A stretch of DNA of 64,000 bases from Allobaculum mucilyticum (lineage in GTDB: Bacteria; Bacillota_I; Bacilli_A; Erysipelotrichales; Erysipelotrichaceae). Numbering within the stretch: the stretch's first letter is position 1; the number at the start of each line of letters is the position of its first letter. The position numbers were made by a program, and so were the translations under genes. The stretch is taken from contig NZ_CP078089.1 in assembly GCF_022701195.1 (NCBI RefSeq), positions 1,922,001 through 1,986,000 on the forward strand. The letters run 5' to 3'. The notes beneath the pieces are model-generated. The model was given only the letters and a program-made list of their open reading frames with translations. It was not told the DNA's origin and ran no database searches. This document shows positions 1 to 8,033 of the stretch, piece after piece.

Positions 1-1
1 A

Positions 2-1819
2 GCACTTATGGCAGCAAGCCAGCTTAGTTATCGCCTGCAAACGGGAGGTGCATTTATCGGTCTGCCGACACAGGCGACCGCAAACGGGCTGCTTCCCAGA
101 TTTTTTGACTGGTCAAGCAGAGAAGCCGGCGATCAGGCGGTGACATTTAAACTGTCGCACTCAGCTGCTGGACTGAACGAGATGTATAACAGTCTTCCTG
201 ATGCGCCGGTGAATACAAATAGCGATGATGAGCAACCTGCGCATGGCGGGAAGAGTTCGCATCTTTATGTGCATTCGTGGGTGAACAGCAGCAAGCTTTC
301 GCTGTTTTCTGATTTTGTGATCGGAACGGTTGATCAGGCTTTAATGAGTGGCCTGGACCATCGTTATGTCACGCTGCGCCACGCAGGACTCGCCGGAAAA
401 ATTCTGCTACTTGATGAAGTTCATTCATACGACACCTATATGAGCAGATATATGGAAAAGATGCTGGAATGGATGGGGGCGTACCATACACCGGTTATTC
501 TTCTGTCGGCTACCCTTTCCAGAACGCAGAAAAATATGCTGATTTCCAGTTATCTCAAAGGATATGGGATGAAAAAAAGCGCCATCAGACAGGCACTTGA
601 AAAAACAGATACTGGTGATTATCCGGTTCTGACCTGGACTGAAAGAGGTCAGGTCTGTATGCAAGCTCTTCCTTATACTGGAGACCATCTGCAGGTAAAA
701 GCTGATACGGCTGTGTGCAAAGACCTTCAGCAGGAACTGGAAGAAATAGTGAATGCGCTGGATGTTCATCTGTCACAGGGCGGATGCGCCGGAATTGTGG
801 TGAATACGATCCAGACTGCTCAGCGAGTTTATGAGCATGTTAAGCAGCATCTTGAAGGGGAGATTGTGCTGATCCATTCCGGATATACCGGGACAGACCG
901 GCGAAAAAAAGAGCAATGGATTCTGGATCATGTCGGCAAGAGTTCGGATGCACGAATGCGCGACCGCGTTATTGTGGTCGGAACGCAGGTTATCGAGCAA
1001 TCTCTGGATATTGATTTTGATTATATGATTTCTGAACTTGCGCCAATGGACCTTCTTCTGCAGAGGATGGGGCGGCTGCACCGGCATCCAAATCGAACTC
1101 GGCCTGAAAAACTCTCTGTCCCAGAGATGCTTGTTCTGAGACCTGAATCTGTAACCGAACGGACAATGAAGACTGTGTACTCAGAGTGGCTTCTCTACCG
1201 TACGATGCATGCACTGCCAGCGTCGATCTGTCTGCCTGATGATATTTCTGAGCTGGTGAATAAAACATATGCTGATCCGGATGTGGACAGCCTGAGGGCG
1301 GATGAGAAACGCCTCTATGAACAGCGGCTGATTCATGATGGAAATCGGCAGGCAAAAGCGGATTCTCATGTGCTCAGTTCCCCTAATACGGGAAGACTTG
1401 CGTATCTAGGTGTGGATGGACTGATGAAAGAACAGGCGATTCGAAGTCCAGGTACTGCAGAAAATGCAGTGCGTGATATCGAACCATCGCTGAATGTGAT
1501 TTTGCTGATGGAAGCTGATGATGAGATTGTTTCTCCTGATACGGAATCTTTCGAGGATAAATGGATACTGAGTCGAGGCGGCTGCCCTGTCAAACCTTCT
1601 CAGATTCTGGCTAAGAAAATCCGCGTTCCTGGAATCTACGATCTTGATCGGGCTGAAGCGGAGGTCCGAAACAGGATGGATAACAGCCGGATCAGATTCC
1701 CGGAAGTGCTGCGTGATGAACTGTTTGTCCTTTTAGATGAGAATCGCGAATTTGAACTGTGCGGGCAGATGTACAGATACAGCTGGGAAAGTGGAATAAC
1801 CAGGCTTGAGAAAGCCTAA
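2..1819 (+). CDS. cas3: Cas3 helicase-nuclease, type I-E (5' end outside window)
   Basis: Cas3 is recruited by target-bound Cascade and unwinds and degrades invader DNA. About 605 codons are visible and the frame is open to the window edge, so the methionine at position 8 is internal. It sits in a context (ALMAAS) typical of the core after helicase motif I. Superfamily 2 motifs are clear: DEVH box around nt 413-424, SAT motif III around nt 508, and the QRMGRLHRH motif VI around nt 1060-1090. The N-terminal HD nuclease domain and Walker A motif must lie upstream of the window. Unlike many type I-E loci, it is separated from cse1 by 515 bp that hold a separate small RNA unit. Confidence 0.95.
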   Translation, partial: ALMAASQLSYRLQTGGAFIGLPTQATANGLLPRFFDWSSREAGDQAVTFKLSHSAAGLNEMYNSLPDAPVNTNSDDEQPAHGGKSSHLYVHSWVNSSKLSLFSDFVIGTVDQALMSGLDHRYVTLRHAGLAGKILLLDEVHSYDTYMSRYMEKMLEWMGAYHTPVILLSATLSRTQKNMLISSYLKGYGMKKSAIRQALEKTDTGDYPVLTWTERGQVCMQALPYTGDHLQVKADTAVCKDLQQELEEIVNALDVHLSQGGCAGIVVNTIQTAQRVYEHVKQHLEGEIVLIHSGYTGTDRRKKEQWILDHVGKSSDARMRDRVIVVGTQVIEQSLDIDFDYMISELAPMDLLLQRMGRLHRHPNRTRPEKLSVPEMLVLRPESVTERTMKTVYSEWLLYRTMHALPASICLPDDISELVNKTYADPDVDSLRADEKRLYEQRLIHDGNRQAKADSHVLSSPNTGRLAYLGVDGLMKEQAIRSPGTAENAVRDIEPSLNVILLMEADDEIVSPDTESFEDKWILSRGGCPVKPSQILAKKIRVPGIYDLDRAEAEVRNRMDNSRIRFPEVLRDELFVLLDENREFELCGQMYRYSWESGITRLEKA

Positions 1820-1842
1820 TAACCGACTCTGATCCGCTCAGG

Positions 1843-1872
1843 TTCAGGCTGTGTAAATGGAATGCGTATAAT
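1843..1872 (+). promoter_or_regulatory. Promoter of the mini-CRISPR-like RNA
   Basis: A perfect -10 TATAAT lies at 1867-1872, with a weak -35 TTCAGG at 1843-1848 and an 18-bp spacer. Transcription would start near 1879, just ahead of the first repeat-like hairpin. The -35 region is partly complementary to the stem of that hairpin (AGGTTCAGG against CCTGAACCT), which may be chance. Confidence 0.55.
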
Positions 1873-1878
1873 AGGAAG

Positions 1879-1996
1879 ATCTGAAGTATTTAGACCTGAA
1901 CCTTCAGGTGTGATCCATTAAAGATCGACGGATCAGACAAATGTCTATTTTTTTGTCCCCGCGGAGCGGGGGTGGCGGAGCAATCCGCTTTTTTTA
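1879..1996 (+). ncRNA. CRISPR-repeat-derived guide-like RNA (CreA/CreR type), two degenerate repeats around one spacer
   Basis: The first repeat-like unit, 1889-1916, copies the array repeat exactly in architecture: 5 nt, 6-bp stem, 4-nt loop, 6 nt, then the handle GTGATCC. Its stem is ACCTGA/TCAGGT where the array has CCCCGC/GCGGGG, so the pairing is kept while the sequence differs. The second unit, from 1952, keeps TTGTCCCCGC and GCGGGGGTG with a 3-nt loop, then runs into a terminator. Between them lie 35 nt (1917-1951), close to the 33-nt array spacers. Known CreA antitoxins and CreR cas-regulating RNAs have this form and direct Cascade to a partly matching promoter. The target and role here are inferred, not shown. 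Confidence 0.7.
1975..1996 (+). terminator. Terminator of the mini-CRISPR-like RNA
   Basis: GCGGA, loop GCAA, TCCGC, followed by seven T residues. It begins directly after the second repeat-like hairpin and ends the unit well before cse1, which shows the RNA is separate from the cas operon. Confidence 0.8.
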
Positions 1997-2042
1997 TTGG
2001 CAAATTTCAATCGTTTTTTCTCATGGCACCAGGAAAAAGCGA

Positions 2043-2111
2043 ATGATTAGAGTAGATGAGCTAACGATTAAGAAAAGTGCCGATAAAGTTGAAAATAAAT
2101 TCAGAGGTTAA
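2043..2111 (+). other. Possible 22-codon mini-ORF in the cas3-cse1 gap
   Basis: An ATG preceded by AGGA at an 8-nt distance opens a 22-codon frame (starts MIRVDEL, ends KFRG). A second 17-codon frame at 2137-2190 is rich in AGA/AGG arginine codons but has no good ribosome binding site. In CreTA modules a tiny toxin gene follows the antitoxin RNA, so these are noted as candidates. Frames this short occur often by chance. Confidence 0.2.
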
Positions 2112-2253
2112 AAACATACTGACTGAATACTGAGAAATGAACGAACAGAGATATATCTACAGGCTCAGAGTATTGAGAGTGGCAGTTTAGCCCCTTTTAT
2201 CATCTGCCCGACAAGCAATTTTTTATTTTCTTCGATATTTAAGTTCTGAAATG

Positions 2254-2281
2254 TTGAAGAAAACTGGATTCCTGATATTGT
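2254..2281 (+). promoter_or_regulatory. Promoter of the cse1-cas2 operon
   Basis: TTGAAG at 2254-2259 and TATTGT at 2276-2281 with a 16-bp spacer lie about 54 bp before cse1. After the small-RNA terminator at 1996 the operon needs its own promoter, and this is the best match in the gap. Confidence 0.5.
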
Positions 2282-2334
2282 TAATTCAACAGTGATGCTG
2301 CCTTTTACAGCAGGCACTTAGAGAGGAGGAAAAA

Positions 2335-4020
2335 ATGGAACGTAAATTCAATTTGGTTCTGGAGCCCTGGATTCAGGTGCGCAGACCCGATGAAACCGTT
2401 GAAACCGTATCGCTGGCAGATTTGTTTGCAAACGCACAGACGTATACAGAACTTGCTGGAGAAACCGCAGCCCAGAATGCCGCGGTTCTCCGGCCCCTTC
2501 TGGGGATTGTCCATAAGGCGATTTTAGAAAATGACCCAGATGGAGATCCGGATTTGCTGGAAGAGAAGGATAAATGCTATGACCGCTGGCAGGAAATCTG
2601 GGAGTCCGGTCATCTGCCGCAGGCGCCCATACAGAATTACCTTAAGGAGCACATTGATGATTTCTGGCTGATTGACGAAAAAAATCCGTTTATGCAAAGC
2701 ACGCTGGCTAAGATCGGCACAGTTTATGGGGCGTCTAAACTTCTTGGAAATGTGGCGGAATCGTCCAACAAAGTACGCTTATTTTCTAGCAGGGCGCTTG
2801 AAGGAAAGGAAAGCGTTAGTTTTGCAGAGGCTGCCAGGTGGTTGCTGAACCTAAATGGCTACGACGACACAAGCGCAAAAGCCAAAAACAAAGAGCAGAG
2901 CGATGGGTCTCCGGGAGCAGGATGGCTGGGCAAACTTGGTCAGCTGTATGCAAAAGGAGAGAATTTATTTGAGACGCTGATGCTCAACTGCATTCTCATC
3001 CGTGACGGAAAAGAAGTGTATCCTCCGGATCATCTCAGCTGGGAGGACAGCCAGACAAGGTGGAAAGAACGTCATCATGTCCCTCAGCCGGGAAATTTCG
3101 GAGAACTCATGACTTTTCGCTCACGACTGATTCTTCTGGAATCTGATGGAGATTGTGTAACAGGATACAAACTTCTTGGCGGGGAGTATTTTGATCGGGA
3201 AAACTGCTTTGCAGAACCTTTCACAGTATGGAGAGCGGGAAAAGAAGTAAAAGACAAGCCGCGGGAATTTACTCCCAAAAGGCATTCTGAAGCCAGGCAG
3301 CTCTGGAGAGATTTTTCGTCAATTGTCGCTCCGGAACAGGAGACTGGTGTTGCAAGACCCGGAATCGTTGAGTGGATTCAATTACTGATCAAGGCAAGGG
3401 CTCTTCCTTCTGATTATCCGATCGTCCTTGAAGCGCCGTTTGTTTCATATGGCGATAAGGACTTCTTCATTACGAATGTCAGCAGTCAGAATCTGACGCT
3501 GCTTTCAGGCATGTTTGCGGATGCTGGCACAGAGTGGATCAAAGAAATTCAGAAGCAAATTAAAACGATTGATAAAATTGCTGCCTGCGCGGGCTATTTC
3601 TATGCCGATGTAGCTGAAGTGCGGGGCGGCAAGAAAGAAACACGCGAAACGGAAAAGGCGCGAGGAATGTCGAAAGCATATGCGCTGCTGGATGAACCGT
3701 TTTCGGCCTGGCTGAGCAGTATCCGCCCGGAAGAAAATGATGAAGCTGCAATCGAACAAAAAGTTGGCGAATGGGCAAGTCAGGCAGCTCTTCTGCTGAC
3801 GCGCTTCCGGCGCAAAAAAATTGAAAAATCTATCAATATGGCAGATCCAGGCGCTGTGTTTGGCCGGATGATTAAAGATCCGGAGAGCGGACAGGATAAA
3901 AGTATTTCGATTCTGCAGGCTGATCAGAAATTCGCTGCTCAGATTCGTAAGTATTATCCGAGTGCAGATCTTTTTACCAGAGATAAGGAAGAGGTGATTC
4001 CGAATGTTGAGCAGGCGTGA
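2335..4020 (+). CDS. cse1: Cse1 (CasA, Cas8e), Cascade large subunit
   Basis: Large subunit of the type I-E Cascade complex. It reads the PAM and recruits Cas3. The 561-residue protein starts in family style (MERKFNLVLEPWIQV) and is somewhat longer than the usual 500 or so residues. The start is supported by GAGAGGAGG 7 to 8 nt upstream. It is the first gene of the operon and its 3' end overlaps cse2 by 17 bp. A 10-nt stretch at 3871-3880, preceded by ATG, equals the first 10 nt of the spacer of the mini-CRISPR RNA (see findings). Confidence 0.95.
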   Translation: MERKFNLVLEPWIQVRRPDETVETVSLADLFANAQTYTELAGETAAQNAAVLRPLLGIVHKAILENDPDGDPDLLEEKDKCYDRWQEIWESGHLPQAPIQNYLKEHIDDFWLIDEKNPFMQSTLAKIGTVYGASKLLGNVAESSNKVRLFSSRALEGKESVSFAEAARWLLNLNGYDDTSAKAKNKEQSDGSPGAGWLGKLGQLYAKGENLFETLMLNCILIRDGKEVYPPDHLSWEDSQTRWKERHHVPQPGNFGELMTFRSRLILLESDGDCVTGYKLLGGEYFDRENCFAEPFTVWRAGKEVKDKPREFTPKRHSEARQLWRDFSSIVAPEQETGVARPGIVEWIQLLIKARALPSDYPIVLEAPFVSYGDKDFFITNVSSQNLTLLSGMFADAGTEWIKEIQKQIKTIDKIAACAGYFYADVAEVRGGKKETRETEKARGMSKAYALLDEPFSAWLSSIRPEENDEAAIEQKVGEWASQAALLLTRFRRKKIEKSINMADPGAVFGRMIKDPESGQDKSISILQADQKFAAQIRKYYPSADLFTRDKEEVIPNVEQA

Positions 4021-4618
4021 GCAGGCAGATCTGGCCTACAGTGCAGTCAGCCGGCAGATTCACGAGCTGAATCAGATCAGAGGCACAGGGGAAGAAAAAG
4101 CGCTCCTTGCAAATCTGCGTAGAGCTGCAGGAAAAAGCCCGGCCGAAGTGCCGGAAATCTGGGGCGCTGTTTTAAGCGGCCTTGAGACGGAAGACAGGGG
4201 ACGTCGTTCTCTTGGAGCAGATGAAAGCGCCGTCTTCCTGACGATGACTCTTTATGCTGTTGCGTCGCAGGGACGGGATAGCCGATCCCAGGAAGTTCAG
4301 CAGAAAGGGGTCAGTCTTGGAAAGGCAGCAGGCCTTGTGGTCCGAAAAGATCCTGAAAAGATGGCGAGCATGCAGACAAGGCTGAAAAGCGTACTTTCCA
4401 GCAGGCAATATGCGGAAATCGGCACGAAACTTCGTACGCTCATCCCTCTGCTGATCGCGGATGGCGGACTGGATTTCCCAATGCTGGCTAAAGATCTCGT
4501 ACTTCTGAGTGATCCTCACACGAAATCGCAGGTCGGAATTTTCTGGGCAAGAGAATTCGTCAGAGCGATGAGCCCTGAAAAAAAGGCCGAAGAAGATTCA
4601 ACTCAGGAAAAGGAATAA
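4004..4618 (+). CDS. cse2: Cse2 (CasB), Cascade small subunit
   Basis: Small alpha-helical subunit; two copies normally line the belly of Cascade and hold the displaced strand and the crRNA. The 204-residue length and basic helical character fit the family. The ATG at 4004 lies inside the end of cse1 and is preceded by GAGGTG, giving a 17-bp overlap typical of translational coupling. The C-terminal tail is charged (EKKAEEDSTQEKE). Identification rests on position as well as sequence, because this family is poorly conserved. Confidence 0.92.
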   Translation: MLSRREQADLAYSAVSRQIHELNQIRGTGEEKALLANLRRAAGKSPAEVPEIWGAVLSGLETEDRGRRSLGADESAVFLTMTLYAVASQGRDSRSQEVQQKGVSLGKAAGLVVRKDPEKMASMQTRLKSVLSSRQYAEIGTKLRTLIPLLIADGGLDFPMLAKDLVLLSDPHTKSQVGIFWAREFVRAMSPEKKAEEDSTQEKE

Positions 4619-4659
4619 TATGAATCTCCTGTTTTATAAACCTAATATTGGAGGAAATA

Positions 4660-5730
4660 ATGAAGAAAAATAATATCTATGTAGACATTAATGTCATTCA
4701 GACTGTCCCGGCCAGCAATATTAACCGGGATGACACAGGCGCTCCAAAGTCATGTATCTATGGCGGTGTAACCCGTTCACGAGTTTCCAGTCAGTCCTGG
4801 AAACGCGCGATGCGCCTTGCGTTTAAAAATATGCTTCCTGATGAAGCGGTTGGTGTCCGGACGAAAAAAATCGTCAGTATGGTTGAGGATGAACTCAGAA
4901 AGATTACCCCTGAACTGACGGATAAAGAACTTGAGAAAAAATCGATGACAGCTCTGACCAATGCAGGTCTGAAGCTCAAAAACGCGCAGGTAGGTACAGA
5001 TGCTCTGACTTTCATGAGCAGAAAGCAAGCCCAGAAACTGGCAGAACTGGCAGCTGCTGGAGAAACAGATAAAAAGGCTTATAAAGCTGCACTGGCTGGA
5101 GAGCCCAGCATTGATATGGCACTCTTTGGACGCATGGTCGCGTCAGACCCCAGCCTGAATTATGATGCCGCCTGCCAGGTGGCGCATGCGGTTTCTACAC
5201 ATGAAGTACAGACTGAGTTTGATTATTTCACGGCGGTTGATGACCTGAGTGCTGATGATACTGCAGGTGCTGGCCATCTTGGTACTTCTGAATTTAATTC
5301 CTCGACGATGTATCGCTACGCTACGGTAAACATCAAAGAGCTTTACCGCAGCCTTGGACTTGAAACTCCTGATGCGGTTACCGCGTTTGCAGAAGCGTTT
5401 ATTACATCGATGCCTACAGGAAAACAGAATTCATACGCCAATGACACCCTTCCAGACGGCGTTTATATTGCTATCCGCACTGATCGGCCTGTATCTCTGG
5501 TGTCGGCATTTGAAAAGCCTGTTCTTCCGTCCGATCAGGGATATGTCGAACGTTCCCTTGAAAAAATGGCAGACTATGCGGAAAAATGCACTGATTATGT
5601 AGACAAACCGTATGCATCTTTTGTAATTGGCAAAGGGCTGGAGGCTCTTGGACAGCCTGAGCGTCTTCCCGAAGTTCTGAAACAGCTTCGCCAGACTGTT
5701 GCTGAACTTCTCCCTGGCGGAGAACAGTAA
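4660..5730 (+). CDS. cas7: Cas7 (Cse4, CasC), Cascade backbone subunit
   Basis: Backbone protein, normally six copies along the crRNA. 356 residues. ATG at 4660 is chosen over an upstream in-frame TTG at 4648 because GGAGG at 4650-4654 is correctly spaced for it and would overlap the earlier start. The N-terminus (VIQTVPASNINRDDTGAPK) and the SRVSSQSWKRAMR segment are typical of type I-E Cas7. It lies 41 bp after cse2 and its stop overlaps the cas5 start by one base. Confidence 0.96.
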   Translation: MKKNNIYVDINVIQTVPASNINRDDTGAPKSCIYGGVTRSRVSSQSWKRAMRLAFKNMLPDEAVGVRTKKIVSMVEDELRKITPELTDKELEKKSMTALTNAGLKLKNAQVGTDALTFMSRKQAQKLAELAAAGETDKKAYKAALAGEPSIDMALFGRMVASDPSLNYDAACQVAHAVSTHEVQTEFDYFTAVDDLSADDTAGAGHLGTSEFNSSTMYRYATVNIKELYRSLGLETPDAVTAFAEAFITSMPTGKQNSYANDTLPDGVYIAIRTDRPVSLVSAFEKPVLPSDQGYVERSLEKMADYAEKCTDYVDKPYASFVIGKGLEALGQPERLPEVLKQLRQTVAELLPGGEQ

Positions 5731-6425
5731 TGTATACCCTGCTGCTGCGCCTTGCAGGACCGCTGCAGAGCTGGGGAGCGGATTCAAAATTCGAAATTCG
5801 ATATACGGAGAACGCTCCGACAAAAAGTGGAATTATTGGAATGATAGCTGCTGCACTGGGCCGCAGGCGAGACGAATCGCTCGAAGATTTGAGCAATTTA
5901 CAGTATGGAGTCCGCATAGATCAGCCTGGAGAAGTTATCGAAGATTTTCATACTGCCCGAAAAGACGAGAAGACATCGTATATCACGCGAAGATATTACC
6001 TGTCTGATGCAGTATTTGTAGTCGGCATTGAATCAGATGACCCGGTGAAACTTGAGGATATTAAAAATGCTCTTCAATATCCGGAGTTTCCGCTCTTTCT
6101 CGGGCGAAGATCGTGTCCGCCTGACCCTAGAATGGTTCTCGGAATTGTTGAAAAGCCTCTTGAGCAGGCTTTGAAGGAGTGCCCGCTGCAGGGACGAAAG
6201 AACGCTTCGTATCAGCCGAGAATTCTTCTCGAAAGCAAAAACGGACGAGCTGTTCGACGGGTAATGGATGATCCAGTCTCGTTTAATCCAACAAAACGGG
6301 AGTATCGTTCACGCCTGGTTTCAAGCGTTATTCTGCCCCCCTCAGAACAGCCTGAATCTTTGAGTACTAACCTGAAAAGCGACAGCGAGCATGATCCGTT
6401 TGCAGAACTGGAGGGTACCCGATGA
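5730..6425 (+). CDS. cas5: Cas5e (CasD), crRNA 5'-handle binding subunit
   Basis: Caps the 5' handle of the crRNA in Cascade. 231 residues. The N-terminus (LLLRLAGPLQSWG) is the Cas5 family signature, and the following region (YTENAPTKSGIIGMIAAALG) matches the type I-E subfamily. The start overlaps the cas7 stop (TAATG) and its stop overlaps cas6e by four bases (ATGA), so translation is coupled on both sides. Confidence 0.95.
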   Translation: MYTLLLRLAGPLQSWGADSKFEIRYTENAPTKSGIIGMIAAALGRRRDESLEDLSNLQYGVRIDQPGEVIEDFHTARKDEKTSYITRRYYLSDAVFVVGIESDDPVKLEDIKNALQYPEFPLFLGRRSCPPDPRMVLGIVEKPLEQALKECPLQGRKNASYQPRILLESKNGRAVRRVMDDPVSFNPTKREYRSRLVSSVILPPSEQPESLSTNLKSDSEHDPFAELEGTR

Positions 6426-7057
6426 TTCTTACACGTGTAAAACTTGATACTGGCCTTCGCAAAACTCTTCAGGCTCTGGCAAATCCGAATATTTTTCACG
6501 GCGCTGTAGAACGGAGTCAGACTGGTGAACGGGACAGACTCTTATGGAGGGTCGACTCTCTCAGAAATCAGTATTATCTGCTGATTCTCAGCACTCATCC
6601 GCTCGATGAAGAAAGTCTGGCTGATCAGTTTGCAAGAAATAGAGCAGATGTGGAATCGAAGAACTATTCTGCATTGCTCGATCGAACTGTCAAAGGATCA
6701 AAATGGAGATTTAAACTGGCTGCAAATCCGACGTTTTCTCTTCCATCGCCTTCACGCAATGAAAGAGGAAAGGTAATTTCTCCATATCGCAGAGAAGAGC
6801 AGGTCGCCTGGCTGAAAAGTCAGGCTGCCAAAAATGGTTTTTCTCTGGAAGATGAACAGTTTGATGTGACTGGAGTACGACAGCTGAAAATTAAAAAATA
6901 CGCGCAGAAAAAAGCCGTCACTCTGCAGGAAGTGGTGTACGAAGGCGTACTCACTGTAACCGATCCTGAGCGCTTCCGATCTATGCTGGTCAATGGTATG
7001 GGTCGTGGAAAGGCTTATGGAATGGGTTTGATGACGCTAGTTTCATATCATGGCTGA
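6422..7057 (+). CDS. cas6e: Cas6e (CasE), pre-crRNA endoribonuclease
   Basis: Cuts the pre-crRNA at the base of each repeat hairpin and stays bound to the 3' hairpin. 211 residues. His26 (in NIFHGAVE) falls at the position of the catalytic histidine of Escherichia coli CasE, and a glycine-rich segment (GMGRGKAYGMG) closes the protein as expected. It overlaps cas5 by 4 bp and cas1 by 8 bp. The same enzyme would be expected to process the mini-CRISPR RNA at 1879-1996, whose first stem differs in sequence from the array stem. Confidence 0.95.
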   Translation: MILTRVKLDTGLRKTLQALANPNIFHGAVERSQTGERDRLLWRVDSLRNQYYLLILSTHPLDEESLADQFARNRADVESKNYSALLDRTVKGSKWRFKLAANPTFSLPSPSRNERGKVISPYRREEQVAWLKSQAAKNGFSLEDEQFDVTGVRQLKIKKYAQKKAVTLQEVVYEGVLTVTDPERFRSMLVNGMGRGKAYGMGLMTLVSYHG

Positions 7058-8033
7058 TATTGCATCTGATCAATACAGCAAGTTCCCGGGGGCGGAAAAA
7101 GCCGCCCTCCAGGAACTGCCTGCCATCAAAGACCGCCTGACTTTCATATATCTGGAGCGCTGTAAAATCTCCAGACAGGACAGTGCCTTTACCGCCACGG
7201 ATCAGCAGGGACAAGTTATGATCCCGGCACATTCTTTTGTGACGGTTTTATGTGGACCTGGTACTACAGTCACTCATCGAGCAGTGGAGCTGGCGGCTGA
7301 GGCAGGGACCACAATAGTCTGGGTGGGCGAGGGAAATCTGCGCTTCTATTGCCAGGGAAGACCGCTGACAGACGGAACGACATTACTCGTTAGACAGGCA
7401 AAGTATGTAAGTACTCCCCGTCTCCATATTGAGGTTGTTAAACGCCTCTATTCTCTGCGCTATCCTGGCGAAAATCTGACAGGACTGACCCTTCAGCAGC
7501 TTCGCGGCAAAGAAGGAAGCCGAATGAGACGGACTTACAGGGAGCAGGCGGACCGCTGGGACGTCGACTGGAAAGGGAGAAATTATGATACCGAGCATTT
7601 TTCTCAGGGAGATCCAGTCAATCGAGCGCTATCTGTGGCAAATACATCTTTATACGCTTTATGCCTGTCAGTTATCTACGCGATAGGACTCTCGCCAGGC
7701 CTGGGATTTATTCATGTAGGACATCAGAAATCGCTGGTATACGATATTGCTGATTTGTACAAAGCTGAGATTACGATTCCCCTGGCGTTTCGAATTGCAG
7801 CAAAAAATCCGCCTCAGCTGGAAAAAGAAGTACGGACTGAACTCAGAAAAGAGTTCTATACCCAGCATCTGATTGAGCGGATGATTCGAGATTTAAAATT
7901 CATTTTCGATGCTCAGGATGAGGAATTTCTGCAGAATGCTCCTTTATGCCTGTGGGATAGTCATCGCCCCTGCGTAGAGGCAGGCATCCAGTATTTTCCA
8001 AGAGAAACGGAAAACGAGGAAACAGACGAATGA
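7050..8033 (+). CDS. cas1: Cas1, spacer integrase
   Basis: Integrase of the adaptation complex. 327 residues. Glu155 (in GKEGSR), His222 (in GFIH) and Asp235 (in YDIAD) align with the metal-binding Glu141, His208 and Asp221 of the E. coli enzyme, including the exact 13-residue spacing from His to Asp. The start overlaps cas6e by 8 bp and its stop overlaps the cas2 start by 4 bp. All catalytic residues are present, so adaptation should be active. Confidence 0.97.
   Translation: MADIASDQYSKFPGAEKAALQELPAIKDRLTFIYLERCKISRQDSAFTATDQQGQVMIPAHSFVTVLCGPGTTVTHRAVELAAEAGTTIVWVGEGNLRFYCQGRPLTDGTTLLVRQAKYVSTPRLHIEVVKRLYSLRYPGENLTGLTLQQLRGKEGSRMRRTYREQADRWDVDWKGRNYDTEHFSQGDPVNRALSVANTSLYALCLSVIYAIGLSPGLGFIHVGHQKSLVYDIADLYKAEITIPLAFRIAAKNPPQLEKEVRTELRKEFYTQHLIERMIRDLKFIFDAQDEEFLQNAPLCLWDSHRPCVEAGIQYFPRETENEETDE

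Noticed and set aside
2273-2288. Seed match of the mini-CRISPR spacer over the cse1 promoter -10 on the minus strand
   Set aside because: Only five contiguous bases plus two isolated ones match, and the adjacent TGA is not a known type I-E PAM; too weak to claim.
4648-4659. TTG start for cas7 four codons upstream
   Set aside because: It overlaps the GGAGG that serves the ATG at 4660.
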